A stretch of DNA of 21,724 nucleotides from Chara braunii (lineage: Eukaryota; Streptophyta; Charophyceae; Charales; Characeae): positions 2,125,350-2,147,073 of the forward strand of contig BFEA01000185.1 of the NCBI GenBank assembly GCA_003427395.1, written 5' to 3'. Of the stretch, positions 1 through 7,509 are shown one piece after another (the stretch's first letter is position 1; every line of letters starts with the position of its first letter). The notes under the pieces were generated by a model that did no database searches, was not told where the DNA came from, and worked only from the letters and a program-made list of their open reading frames with translations. Both the position numbers and the translations under genes were made by a program.

Positions 1-79
<79 letters not shown>
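1..79. repeat. (CT)n microsatellite
   Basis: An uninterrupted CT dinucleotide run of about 40 units opens the window, so its true length may extend beyond the left edge. It is a polypurine/polypyrimidine mirror tract of the kind that can form triplex DNA. The same dinucleotide recurs at 13757-14433 and 19648-19819, so it is a general habit of this genome. Confidence 0.97.
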
Positions 80-82
<3 letters not shown>

Positions 83-86
83 CTGT

Positions 87-169
87 GATGGGGTATATTG
101 ACCCTGAGACTTTTATCAACTGGCCTGGATCTGTTTGTCGTCCAAAAGGTACTGAGTCTATTGATGTGT
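87..169 (+). pseudogene. Short coding-like fragment with a WPGS motif
   Basis: One + frame just after the (CT)n tract is open for about 29 codons and reads GYIDPETFINWPGSVCRPKG before running to a TGA at 168-170. The string WPGSV resembles the WPGS(V/C)HD segment of PIF/Harbinger DDE nucleases, where the next Asp is a catalytic residue. Here the residues after WPGSV are CRP, so that Asp is absent. No start codon or clear splice acceptor is visible apart from the pyrimidine tract itself. It may be a transposase remnant or an exon fragment; it could also be chance. Confidence 0.25.
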
Positions 170-235
170 GAGATCCTTGTGTGCCTCACGTGCAGAAAAT
201 CCCCCTTCTAAAGGTATACTACTGAAACTAACACC

Positions 236-330
236 TTTTTTTTTTTTTTTTTTTTCCGGAAAAGGCTCCAGTCTATTCGTGGGGAGCAGCACATGCTGAG
301 AACCGGGCGCAGCAGGTGCTGCTCCCTTGG
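236..330 (-). mobile_element. SINE-like retroposon copy with poly(A) tail
   Basis: Read on the minus strand, a roughly 75-bp body (about 330 down to 256) ends in CCTTTTCCGG followed by 20 A's (the T run at 236-255). The body segment TGCTCCCCACGAATAGA recurs at 10366-10405, and a more diverged version lies at 11715-11793. A similar 'cgctgagcccgattccca' head is at 3698-3830. Repeated body plus poly(A) tail is the signature of a non-autonomous retroposon. The copy is probably 5'-truncated, because no clear Pol III A and B boxes were found in it. Confidence 0.6.
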
Positions 331-590
331 AAATACATAGGAGAAATGGACATAAGATGGAGTAAGATGGACAAGAATGAAATGATGCTGGAAACTGGGT
401 CCGACGTCCCATGCACCCACTTTTGTCTCTGAAGCCCAGAACCGGGGGCCGGCCAAGGCCTGCAAGGGCAAAGCATGGGTCCCCTACAATTACGCCCTGT
501 TGCTAACAATTTAGATACAACCGTGCAGCCGGTCCGTGCTGGACACATCTCGCCACAATCTCTTCTGAATGTTGTCTTTCTATGGTTTTA

Positions 591-768
591 GTATGGCAAA
601 CGTCAGGCGTGTTGTGACTCTTGTGAGTGGCTTGAAGGAGATCCCTTGGAGACGTGCTCCGCAGCGGAGGTGGAAGGAGGGGAGGTGGATGCCGGACGGG
701 GGTCGAAGGAAGGGGACCTCAGCTGTTGAAACAAAGCTGCATCATGATCATGGATAGATGACTTGATG
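591..768 (+). pseudogene. Possible exon or degraded exon, Cys-rich frame
   Basis: A plausible splice acceptor (tctatggttttag) lies just before 591 and a strong donor-like GTGAGT begins at 769. Between them one frame reads KRQACCDSCEWLEGDPLETC and stays open to a TGA at about 729. The frame that starts at the ATG at 590-592 runs to a TAG at 755-757. No single frame is open across the whole interval, so this is either a pseudo-exon, an exon using an internal donor, or chance. The product is not recognised. Confidence 0.2.
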
Positions 769-866
769 GTGAGTGACCAATCTTATCTGCTTTCTGGGCA
801 TCATTGTGATGTCCGTTTCTGAAAGTGCACAGTGTGTCGTGTGATGATTTGGAAATGATCTTGCAG

Positions 867-1005
867 GAAGCCAGCGCGGGAGCAAACGGAGGCGCCGGGT
901 GATTGAGTGTGCTTATGAAAGTGGAGGGCCAAATCAGACGAAGACTAGCGGAAGTAGTAATATGCTTTATGAACGTGGAAGTACAAATGTAGAAGAGTGT
1001 GATGG
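867..1005 (+). CDS. Possible internal exon, basic low-complexity product
   Basis: The interval is bounded by an acceptor-like 'cttgcag' (ending at 866) and a donor-like GTGAGA (1006-1011). The frame through it is open for 46 codons and contains GSKRRRRVIECAYESGGPN followed by a Ser/Asn/Thr-rich stretch and EECDG. The KRRRR run is strongly basic. Just downstream, 1015-1083 holds another open stretch (VKAEEVKESTSYFQAEDVEG) before a TAA. With the fragments at 87-169 and 591-768 this suggests a split or decayed gene on the + strand. No family was recognised and the exon borders are guesses. Confidence 0.3.
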
Positions 1006-1085
1006 GTGAGAATGTGAAAGCTGAAGAAGTAAAGGAGTCAACGAGTTATTTCCAAGCGGAAGACGTCGAAGGGGTCTTAACTTAA

Positions 1086-1345
1086 GGTTAGTACTTCCAG
1101 AAAGGCCCATGTCGGGCCGTTTTACATAACAGTGCGATGGGTGATAATGTCTAAATTAAATGTAGATCGATTACAGATTGCATAACGCAATCTAAATCGG
1201 TCAACATGATGTCTAAAGAACCCCACGCTATGATGGACCGGAAGATCGAAGAAAGGGATCTTATGGAGGTGGTAGTGTATTTTGAATAACAGCCAATGGT
1301 GGGCTATGGGGTCAAGAAGGAGGAGGAGGAGGAGGAAGAGGATCC
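1086..1345. other. Unassigned interval with a (GGA)n run
   Basis: Nothing identifiable was found before an AGG/GGA trinucleotide run at about 1316-1338. One + frame over the run reads KKEEEEEEEDPMTTEGFAGR, then AWHPFSCR and a TAG. It could be the end of an acidic protein, but it is short and built on a trinucleotide repeat. Confidence 0.3.
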
Positions 1346-1399
1346 TATGACTACAGAAGGTTTTGCTGGCCGCGAGGCGTGGCACCCCTTTTCATGCAG

Positions 1400-1930
1400 A
1401 TAGGGCGGTGAGCGGGCACCGGGCAGAGACCAATCAGTGGAAGGGAGAAAAGGACATTTAAAGTGGTGGAAAAGGGGGAGCGCACAAGCAGCAGCTGGCC
1501 GTTGCTTGTCTTCCTTCTTTTGTTCCTCAAGTCTTGCCCTTGAAGCAAAGAAGAAGAGGGAATGGGCAGAGCGAGCAAGATGCAAGCGGGTCATCTCCTG
1601 TCTTGATTTGTTTTTTTGTTTTTTTGTTTTGTTTTGTAAATAATAGGAAGTGAGAAAGGGAGGCGGGCAGGACGAATTTCCGACGAAACAGGAATAAGCA
1701 GAGTTGGTCAATTCTTTAATTCAATTTTTAAAAAACCCTTCAAAGAGGGGGAGGGACGGGTGCAAGCAGCAGCAGCTGGCAATCTCTTTTCTTCCTTTAT
1801 TTTTTAATTAATATTTTTGAAGAAGGCGGGAAGAAGCCGGGTAAGGAGGGAGTGAGAAAGCAGCAGCTGATCACCTATTTTTTGTTCCCTTTTTTTCGTT
1901 TTTTTAATTGCGTTTTTAATATAACAGAAA
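1400..1930. repeat. Degenerate tandem segments with AGCAGCAGCTG and T-rich tails
   Basis: Three diverged segments each carry a purine-rich block (gtgagaaag or gacgggtgcaag), then AGCAGCAGCTG, then a T-rich block containing TTTTGTTCC or TTTCTTCC. They start near 1478, 1755 and 1853. The similarity suggests old duplications of one unit and not independent genes. The open frames here are short and follow the repeat composition. Confidence 0.45.
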
Positions 1931-2059
1931 CTTAGGCCCCTCCCATTTCGCCTGGGGGAGGGGCGCATCAGATCCAGCGGCTGGCCGTCACTATTTGGAG
2001 TGGCCTCATTCTCGGCGTCGTCCTTTTTTTTTAGGTGGCACAGCTGCTCTCATACAGAT

Positions 2060-2290
2060 GGGATCTCAGTCAGTCAGTCAGTCAGTTGACTCTGCTGTGT
2101 TGACTTTGACTGAGGCCGACTCGTAGGCATTGAGACAGTTGAGTCGTCCCAACTCAACGTTGACTTGTCCGTTCACTTTGGGGTGTTGACTCGGAGAACC
2201 CCTAACACGTTGGGGTCCCGACGCGTCCCAACTCGTCCGTTGACTTTGTGGAAGTTTGGGGTGTGAACTCGGAGAGCAGTGAGGGATTTT
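2060..2290. repeat. TTGACT-rich degenerate repeat (78-bp spacing)
   Basis: A short (CAGT)n run at about 2068-2085 leads into sequence in which GTTGACT recurs. Two related blocks beginning CGTCCCAACTC lie about 78 bp apart (near 2146 and 2224), and each continues through a TTGACTT and a 'ttggggtgt.gactcggag' segment. This is the left flank of the larger TTGAC-rich satellite region that runs to 3262. Confidence 0.55.
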
Positions 2291-2554
2291 TTTGTTCCTG
2301 TTAGCACACCAAAACAGGAGGGTGCTGGAATGGGGTTTTCAGGTTTTGGAGGCAGGGTGGGTTTTAATAGCCTCCTGCTTCTTTTTTTCACTGGGGGAGG
2401 GGGGCTGTTGGGCCCCATGGGGGAGGGAGGGACGGAGGGAGGGAGCGAGCGGCAAGCAGAGAAAACCCACCCTGCGTCAGAGACCTCGAAAACCCCATTC
2501 CAAGTTTTGGTGGCCTCATTCCTTTCTCGGGTGTTCAAACAGGACCAAAAAAAT

Positions 2555-2622
2555 CCAAATTATATCAAAACAATTTAGTAAATATTATCCAAATTAGATC
2601 AAAACAATTTAGTAAATATTAT
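2555..2622. repeat. Direct duplication, two 34-bp AT-rich units
   Basis: Two head-to-tail 34-bp copies (2555-2588 and 2589-2622) share CAAAACAATTTAGTAAATAT and differ at one position (tatatc versus tagatc). The block is strikingly AT-rich against its G-rich surroundings. Confidence 0.85.
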
Positions 2623-2749
2623 ACTAAAAATCATTCACTCTTGGGGTGGGTGTCGTCTCTCTGGCATTGCGAGTTGTCGGTCTGACGTCAGAGCACTGGC
2701 TTTCATGCTTCGACTCTTGGGTGTTAGCTTCAGGGCATGGGCTCTGCCC

Positions 2750-2993
2750 CTAGGGGTGCTGACTCGAACTTCAGGGCATTGACGCTGGGGTGTCGACTCT
2801 AGGGTGCTTACTTTAGGGTTTAGGGTTTAGGGTTGTTGACTTGAGGGCATTGACTCTGGGGTGTTGACTTGAGGGCAATGGCTCTGCGGATTTATGTCAG
2901 GGCATTGGCTCTGGGGTGTTGACTTGAGTGCATTGACTTTGGGGTGTTGACTTTAGGCCATGGACTCTGGGGTGTTGACTTTAGGCCATGGAC
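2750..2993. repeat. Degenerate 28-bp minisatellite, GGGGTGTTGACTT type
   Basis: Units of about 28 bp with the pattern GGGGTGTTGACTTNAGGSCA plus TTGACTCT repeat with substitutions. The last two (about 2940-2993) are near identical. The array grades into the more regular 27-bp array to its right, so both probably descend from one TTGACT...AGGG ancestor. Confidence 0.7.
2812..2832 (+). repeat. Interstitial TTTAGGG telomere-type repeat, 3 units
   Basis: Three perfect head-to-tail TTTAGGG units sit inside the TTGACT-rich repeat. TTTAGGG is the Arabidopsis-type telomere unit used by most land plants, many green algae and some protists. The run is far too short to be a functional telomere and is best read as interstitial. 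Confidence 0.9.
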
Positions 2994-3262
2994 TTCGGCA
3001 GGTTGACTTTAGGGATTGACTCAGGCGGGTTGACTTTAGGGAGTGACTCGGGACGGTTGACTTTAGGGATTGACTCAGGTGGGTTGACTTTAGGGATTGA
3101 CTCAGGCGGGTTGACTTTAGGGAGTGACTCGGGATGGTTGACTTTAGGGAGTGAGTTAGGTGGGTTGACTTTAGGGATTGACTCAGGCGGGTTGACTTTA
3201 GGGGACAGTCTCAGGTGGGTTGACTTGAGGGCATTCACTCAGGCGGGTTGAGTCGGTTGACT
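2994..3262 (+). repeat. 27-bp minisatellite embedding TTTAGGG
   Basis: About nine tandem 27-bp units follow the pattern GGTTGACTTTAGGGATTGAC plus TCAGGCG, with scattered substitutions (GATTG versus GAGTG, GGCG versus GGTG). Each typical unit contains one TTTAGGG telomere unit and one or two TTGAC cores. Because 27 is a multiple of three, both strands show open frames with a 9-residue period (GGLTLGIDS on +, PPESIPKVN on -). These are products of the repeat, not genes. Confidence 0.93.
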
Positions 3263-3679
3263 TAACCAACTCAGCTAGGACACGGGATAAGTACTATATG
3301 AGTACTGGCATTACGCAGCTTTTTGTTCCACGAGTCTTTCTTTCTCTTTCTTTCTTTTTTTGCAAAGTATTAGGTGGCCGGTACCTGTATCCGATTGAGA
3401 TCATTTTGGATGACTTGTAGTATGGCCGGGGGTGCCGGTTCGAGTCGGTGCGTGTGCACAGATGGGCCTGAGGCCGCCATGATAAAGCATACCGGATCCA
3501 TAACGACTCTACACAGAGTCTACAGTTAGTATGATGTCCAGAGGTAGCGAGTTCAGGACTCCAAGCAGAAAAGCAGAGTTCCCTCTCAGAGTCACACAGG
3601 TATTACCGTATTAGGCAGCCTTTTTTTTTTTTTTTTTTAACGAGTATGAGGCAGCTGTTCGTGTATCATATTAGATTCC

Positions 3680-3830
3680 TTTTTTTTTTTTTTTTTTAAC
3701 ACCAAAAAGAGTCCTTCCATAACAAGCTGGGAATCGGGCTCAGCGTCCCTCACATGAATAGCCGTGGCCCACAGGGATAAGCCAGGCTCCCCGGCCAGGC
3801 ATAACCCCAACCATAGTGACATCATGTTTG
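3680..3830 (-). mobile_element. SINE-like retroposon with poly(A) tail
   Basis: On the minus strand a body of about 130 bp ends in GGACTCTTTTTGGTGTTAA... and runs into 18 A's (the T run at 3680-3697). Its central part, GGGACGCTGAGCCCGATTCC, resembles the heads of the copies near 236-330 and 11715-11793. A second T run of about the same length (3622-3638) lies 40 bp further left, so a second truncated copy may be nested there. Confidence 0.5.
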
Positions 3831-3915
3831 GAGGGTAACCGTTTCTGTCATCCCAAAGTAATGTCTGCAGTAGGCCCGGATTTTCCGTTCTTTTTTGGGA
3901 CTGCCCAGGACTGCG

Positions 3916-4085
3916 TTTTTTTTTTTTTTTTTTTTTTTTTTTTGAAGTACTGGGGTGTACTTATTTCAAAAACGGCCAGGAATTGGACCAGGTACAGTTC
4001 CAGGCCAGGTTGGCCTTTGCTTTGCACGTCAGGTCCTGATGCACAGCGGAAGTTTGTTTGAGCCGCTCAAGCTGTCCCGGCACGG
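3916..4085 (-). mobile_element. Poly(A)-tailed retroposon-like segment
   Basis: On the minus strand, non-repetitive sequence ending ...AGTACACCCCAGTACTTC is followed by 28 consecutive A's (the T run at 3916-3943). The long pure homopolymer abutting a defined edge suggests target-primed retroposition. I could not find a second copy of this body in the window, so the family assignment rests on the tail alone. Confidence 0.4.
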
Positions 4086-4500
4086 AACCTACATTTTGTT
4101 GAGGGCAGGGGTCGGACCGTGGACCTGCCAAGGAACACTTCCGAACCTTGTCCAGCAGTGGAGAAGAGCTTTAGCAGCCAACCTGAACCGTTGCGATCGC
4201 CGATCGAAATCGGATGGACGGTTCACGTTGGCGGCTGGCGTTCTTTTTTCCATCAGCGCTGCAGGCTGCTGCTGCTGGTGCTGCTTGGCGGTTTGTTGCC
4301 GCTGCAGCTGGACTAATCGGCAGCGCCATCGTTTACCAAGACAGACCGCAAAACGCATTCAAACTTCAAATGACTTGGGGAAATTGTTACGTTAGCTATC
4401 TCTAAAAAGTTTTTAAGTCTCAACAACAACAAGGCGAGGCACTGAGTCTTTTCTCTTTAAATCCCAGTTCTTAAACCACCAGTACATCTATCTAGCCATT
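4086..4500. other. No supported gene; overlapping open frames
   Basis: Several frames are open here on both strands, the longest 146 codons on + and 89 on -. They overlap each other, show no recognisable domain, and centre on a GCTGCTGCTGCTGG trinucleotide-rich stretch at 4260-4315. I see no coding evidence beyond openness. Confidence 0.4.
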
Positions 4501-4510
4501 GGCCGCAGGC

Positions 4511-4575
4511 CCTTTTCGGAGGCCGCCCCGCCCGCCGCTTGATTCAATTTATCTGTGGCGCCGGGCCTCCGAAAT
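4511..4575. repeat. Short inverted repeat, TTTTCGGAGGCC
   Basis: TTTCGGAGGCC near 4513-4525 is matched by the complementary GGCCTCCGAAA near 4563-4575, giving an 11-bp stem with a GC-rich loop. A related string (gccgggccttcagagattt) occurs at 5202-5220, on the far side of the foldback array, so the two may mark the borders of one composite element. Confidence 0.45.
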
Positions 4576-4667
4576 TTTCCTAGGCGACAAATTTTCTTTT
4601 CAGCAAGGCTGGCGCCCTGCACTCGGTGCACTTTTACTTTTAATAAATTTCCTTAGCTAGTCCTACT

Positions 4668-4760
4668 AGAAGTTACAGTAACTTACGCCCACCGATTGAC
4701 ATGCCATGTGTCTTTCAAGTTGTACTTCTTACTGAGTGGGCGTAAGTTACTGTAACTTCT
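4668..4760. repeat. Perfect 24-bp inverted repeat (foldback arm)
   Basis: The arm at 4668-4691 (contains GTTACAGTAACTTACGCCCA) is exactly complementary to 4737-4760 (starts TGGGCGTAAGTTACTGTAAC), with a 45-bp unrelated loop. The arm is itself partly palindromic (AGTTACWGTAACT). It forms the left end of the GTTACT foldback region. Confidence 0.93.
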
Positions 4761-5014
4761 TACTGTTGTTACTGAAGTTACTGAAGTTACTGTAACTTCT
4801 TACTGTTGTTACTGAAGTTACTGAAGTTACTGAAGTTACTGAAGTTACTGAAGTTACTGTAGCTTCTTACTGTTGTTACTGAAGTTACTGAAGTTACAGT
4901 AACTTCTTACTGTTGTTACTGAAGTTACTGTAACTTCTTACTGTTGTTACTGAAGTTACTGTAACTTCTTACTGCTGTTACTGAAGTTACTGAAGTTACA
5001 GTAACTTACGCCCA
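4737..5014. mobile_element. Foldback-type element, GAAGTTACT array between 23-bp inverted ends
   Basis: The 23-bp end at 4737-4759 is perfectly complementary to 4992-5014. Between the ends lies an array of 9-bp GAAGTTACT units interrupted by TGTAACTTCTTACTGTTGTTACT blocks. Inverted ends with subterminal tandem repeats and no coding content are the layout of foldback DNA elements. No target-site duplication was evident, partly because both ends are flanked by further copies of the same inverted sequence. Confidence 0.6.
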
Positions 5015-5137
5015 ACAGTTACTGAACTTACTGTACGTGGAGAAGTGCGCGAGCATACACTCAGAAGTACAAAGACGGTTACTGAACTTACTGTAACTCG
5101 CACACTTCTCCATGTACAGTAAGTTCAGTAACTGTTG
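5013..5137. repeat. 35-bp inverted repeat, hairpin abutting the foldback array
   Basis: The arm at 5013-5047 (starts CAACAGTTACTGAACTTACT) pairs with 5103-5137 with a single mismatch in 35 bp. The 55-bp loop itself carries another GGTTACTGAACTTACTGTAA. The hairpin begins one base inside the end of the preceding element, so the two structures share a border. Confidence 0.9.
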
Positions 5138-5343
5138 GGGTTTGCAAGGGGTTAACTTAGCCTCCTCCTCATGTAGGAATTTTGGCAGAATTTGGCTGTA
5201 TGCCGGGCCTTCAGAGATTTTTTTTTTTTTTTTTTAACTATTCAGACAGTGCAATCATGCAATGTGTGAATATTCTTTTAAGGAGTCACATTTAAGAACT
5301 TGAAGGTGCAAAATACAACTCGTCCGAGTCCGAATCGTTGGGG

Positions 5344-5364
5344 TTTAGGGTTTAGGGTTTAGGG
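5344..5364 (+). repeat. Interstitial TTTAGGG telomere-type repeat, 3 units
   Basis: Three perfect TTTAGGG units (with partial units GGG before and TTT after) are followed by a diverged 'tcattagggttag'. It has the same orientation as the run at 2812-2832. It is not associated with a minisatellite here, which makes a repaired break or a telomere-primed insertion possible. Confidence 0.9.
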
Positions 5365-5713
5365 TTTTCATTAGGGTTAGTCTATAGCACCAGTAGGTTT
5401 CCTAGCGGTGTTCTTAGGATTCCGAGTGGCATTTAATATAAGAACTTGAATCATTTTTAAATGCACAAATGTTCCGACGCAGTGGTTAACCCTGTGCAAA
5501 ATCGCAAGTCGGGCAAAGGGTGGCAGCGCCTGGCAATTGCATGCCCGCACCGGTACACTTTGTTGTTGGGGTTCGGGATCACAGGGCATCACAAAAGGAG
5601 AATAGGACGGACTGGTTGGTAGTTTAAGGTGTGTGTTGGGCGGGGGGAGGGGGAAGAAGATGCCTGATGTGAGAAGGGGTTTGTGGCGACCGCCTTTTTT
5701 GAACTGTTTCAGA

Positions 5714-5716
<3 letters not shown>

Positions 5717-5745
<29 letters not shown>
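5717..5745 (+). repeat. Poly-G run of 29
   Basis: This is an uninterrupted run of 29 G's, unusual in eukaryotic DNA. Such runs form G-quadruplexes and sequence poorly, so the length may be inaccurate. Confidence 0.9.
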
Positions 5746-6202
5746 AGGTTGCTGTTTGCGCGGTGAAGTTCTTTAATGCCACTTCGAAGGGGTTGCTTAT
5801 GGGCTTCGGGATGACGTGGCACAAAGGGGTTTGTTTTGACAGGTACCGCAGTGTGCCAGGAAGGGGTAATCGCTCTCAACGGGGATTCTCGTAGGCCTCA
5901 GAAGGACGCAGTACGTACAGGGGTTGTTAGCAGTCTTGAATCAGAAGGGGGTTCTTTAGGGGTATTTTTTTAAAAGGGGGGTTGTGTAGGCCTCAGAAGG
6001 ACACAGTACAGAGGGGGTTGTTTCAATGTACTAGCAGTTGATTGAACCAGAACTGGGTTCATAAGTTGGATTTTTAAGGGGTCTCTTAAGGGGTCTCTTA
6101 AGGGGGGTTCTTATGGCCTTCGGAACGCGAAATGTGATTCTACTTGTTGTCAGGGATAGGGACAGTAACCGTTGTAATGGCCTTCTTAAGGAGAGAAGGG
6201 GA

Positions 6203-6226
6203 GGGGGGGGGGGGGGGGGGGGGGGG
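6203..6226 (+). repeat. Poly-G run of 24
   Basis: A second uninterrupted G run (24 bases) lies 5' of a GGTTCTTATGGCC unit of the same degenerate repeat. It is on the same strand as the run at 5717-5745. Confidence 0.9.
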
Positions 6227-6575
6227 TTCTTATGGCCTTTAGGAGGACGGAGTTGGGGGTCGCCTGTGGATGACTGAAACGAGATGGAATTTCAAATCTA
6301 GGTGAAATTTTCAGATCTCGTGAGAATCTTTTGTGAATCAGACGTTTTAAGCCGAAGCCGGGTAATGGCCCCAGTCTGTAATGTTAAAATGATGCTTGAA
6401 GATTTTATGTAAGGGACGCTGCGCCCGTTTCCCAGCACATGACGACCCCACAAGTAGATGGGAGCAATGTTTCCCCCCCCAAAAAAAAGTCATTGATCGA
6501 ATCATTTTATTATAAAATAAAATTGGTTGTCGCGATTCAGCGAAGGTGAGTCCTACTATGGAATGTTCTCTTCTG

Positions 6576-6576
<1 letters not shown>

Positions 6577-6606
<30 letters not shown>
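6577..6606. repeat. (GT)n microsatellite
   Basis: About 14 GT dinucleotides run into a short (GTTT)2. Reverse-strand open frames here (poly Thr-His) are repeat products. Confidence 0.95.
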
Positions 6607-6609
<3 letters not shown>

Positions 6610-6764
6610 TTTGGGTTGATGTCACCTTACATGTCTGTCAATGGCGAAGTCGATAATCTGCGACAGCTGGTTCGGTGTCTGTTTGTGGCGGTGAGTGCTT
6701 CGAGGGTGGATTTTTTTCTGGGCAAGCAGTCTTGATTCTCGGCCTTCCTGAATGTTTTTTGTTT

Positions 6765-6818
6765 TTGTTTGTTTGTTTGTTTGTTTGTTTGTTTGTTTGT
6801 TTGTTTTTTTTTTTTTTT
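6765..6818. repeat. (GTTT)n with adjoining poly-T
   Basis: About ten TTTG units precede a 15-base T run that directly abuts the U6-like sequence at 6819. Read on the minus strand, this is a poly(A) tail followed by (AAAC)n, a common form of aged retroposon tail. A similar (TTTG)n lies at 10311-10357 beside another retroposon. Confidence 0.9.
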
Positions 6819-6892
6819 GGGTTACCATTTCTCGATTTATGTGTGTCATCCATGTGCGGGGGCCATGCTAATCTTCTGTTGCATATCGTTCC
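6819..6892 (-). pseudogene. U6 snRNA retropseudogene, 5'-truncated
   Basis: Read on the minus strand this begins GGAACGATATGCAACAGAAG, continues through GATTAGCATGGCCCCCGCAC and the GGATGACACACATAAATCGAG region, and ends AGAAATGGTAACCC before a poly(A)/(AAAC)n tail. The core is the conserved U6 ACAGAGA/AGC domain, but ACAGAGA is disrupted (inserted bases around GCAACAGA) and several bases differ. The 5' stem-loop is missing. The A tail in place of a Pol III T terminator marks it as a retrocopy, not an active gene. Confidence 0.88.
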
Positions 6893-6913
6893 TTCTTTTT
6901 TCTTTTTTTTTTT

Positions 6914-6967
6914 CCGGACCATTTTTCAATTAATGTGTGTCATCCTTGCGCAGGGGCCATGCTAATT
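6914..6967 (-). pseudogene. U6 snRNA retropseudogene, 3' part only
   Basis: The minus strand starts AATTAGCATGGCCCCTGCGC, keeps AAGGATGACACACATTAATT, and ends AAATGGTCCGG before an 11-base A run (T's at 6903-6913). Only the 3' half of U6 is present, so reverse transcription or recombination stopped inside the ACAGAGA-AGC region. It lies just 22 bp from the preceding copy in the same orientation. Confidence 0.85.
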
Positions 6968-7067
6968 CGTACGGCCTTCTTTAATCTATTTCAAATTTTC
7001 GATTTTTTTTTTTTGCTTATCGTCTTTTTTTTTATTATTACATCTCAGATCTTGATCCCGGCAGTTG

Positions 7068-7193
7068 CTACCTTCTTCACCCGAATAGAACGCCCTGTCA
7101 TTATTGGCGCATCTGCCCTCAGTCCGGTAGTGGCCCCAAATACGGCTAGTATAATGACCGGGCATTCTATTTCAATTGGTTGAAGATGGTTAG
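7068..7193. mobile_element. MITE, diverged member of the CTACCGTCTTC family
   Basis: The left end CTACCTTCTTCACCCGAATA and the right end, read in reverse complement as CTAACCATCTTCAACCAATT..., form imperfect inverted repeats of about 45 bp that include a shared GTCATTAT motif. The 126-bp element ends 21 bp before the perfect copy at 7215. It contains no coding capacity. Confidence 0.7.
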
Positions 7194-7214
7194 TACGGGC
7201 AACCGTAGCAGCTG

Positions 7215-7325
7215 CTACCGTCTTCCCCCGAACACAACGCACCCTTATTTTGGCTGTATCTGGCCGGAAATAGAGCTTGTATACATTCATTTTTAGGGTG
7301 CGTTTAGTTCGGGGGAAGACGGTAG
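7215..7325. mobile_element. 111-bp hairpin MITE, copy 1
   Basis: Terminal inverted repeats of about 31 bp start CTACCGTCTTCCCCCGAAC on both strands with two mismatches, around a 49-bp interior that includes TGTATACAAG. Copies of exactly the same length lie at 8355-8465 and 11814-11924. In all three a TA sits at each outer edge (cTACCG...CGGTAg), consistent with the TA target of Tc1/mariner-type transposases. The transposase family is inferred and no transposase is present. Confidence 0.9.
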
Positions 7326-7509
7326 TCTCTGTAGTGTTGACTGCGGTCTTCTGAGGTTTCCGCCGCCTTCTGTTCTCAGCATTCTCCGCAGGTCTCAGCA
7401 TCGGAGCTCAGTGTCAAAAAAAAAGAAAAAAAAAAGAAAAAGAAAAAAAGAAAAAAAGAAAAGAAAAGGCTTCTGAAGTTCTGATCTCATATCACCACCA
7501 CCACCACAG

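Larger units (their letters stand above)
5690..6260. repeat. G-rich degenerate tandem repeat, units of 90-130 bp
   Basis: Five related segments carry the pattern GGGG(N)TTCTTATGGCCTTCGG or the variant TTGTGTAGGCCTCAGAAGGA, often followed by ACGCAGTAC. They start near 5786, 5877, 5975, 6102 and 6219, so the spacing is about 91-127 bp. Two of the units carry the long poly-G runs listed separately. No gene is evident in the interval. Confidence 0.6.

Noticed and set aside
2981-3251. 9-residue periodic frames on both strands (GGLTLGIDS / PPESIPKVN)
   Set aside because: A 27-bp tandem repeat without stops gives periodic frames on either strand. Nothing supports a start, a splice site or a domain.
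3420-3450. tRNA gene at the GGTTCGAGTC motif
   Set aside because: The T stem does not pair properly, and no acceptor, D or anticodon arms can be drawn. At best it is a decayed B box.
4089-4358. Gln-rich minus-strand frame as a transcription-factor exon
   Set aside because: The Gln run comes from a GCTGCTG trinucleotide stretch, and a longer + frame overlaps it. No domain is visible.
4737-5014. CRISPR-like array
   Set aside because: The GAAGTTACT units are contiguous with no unique spacers, the repeats are too short, and the genome is eukaryotic.
2812-5364. Chromosome end or true telomere
   Set aside because: Only three TTTAGGG units are present at each site, with ordinary sequence on both sides.
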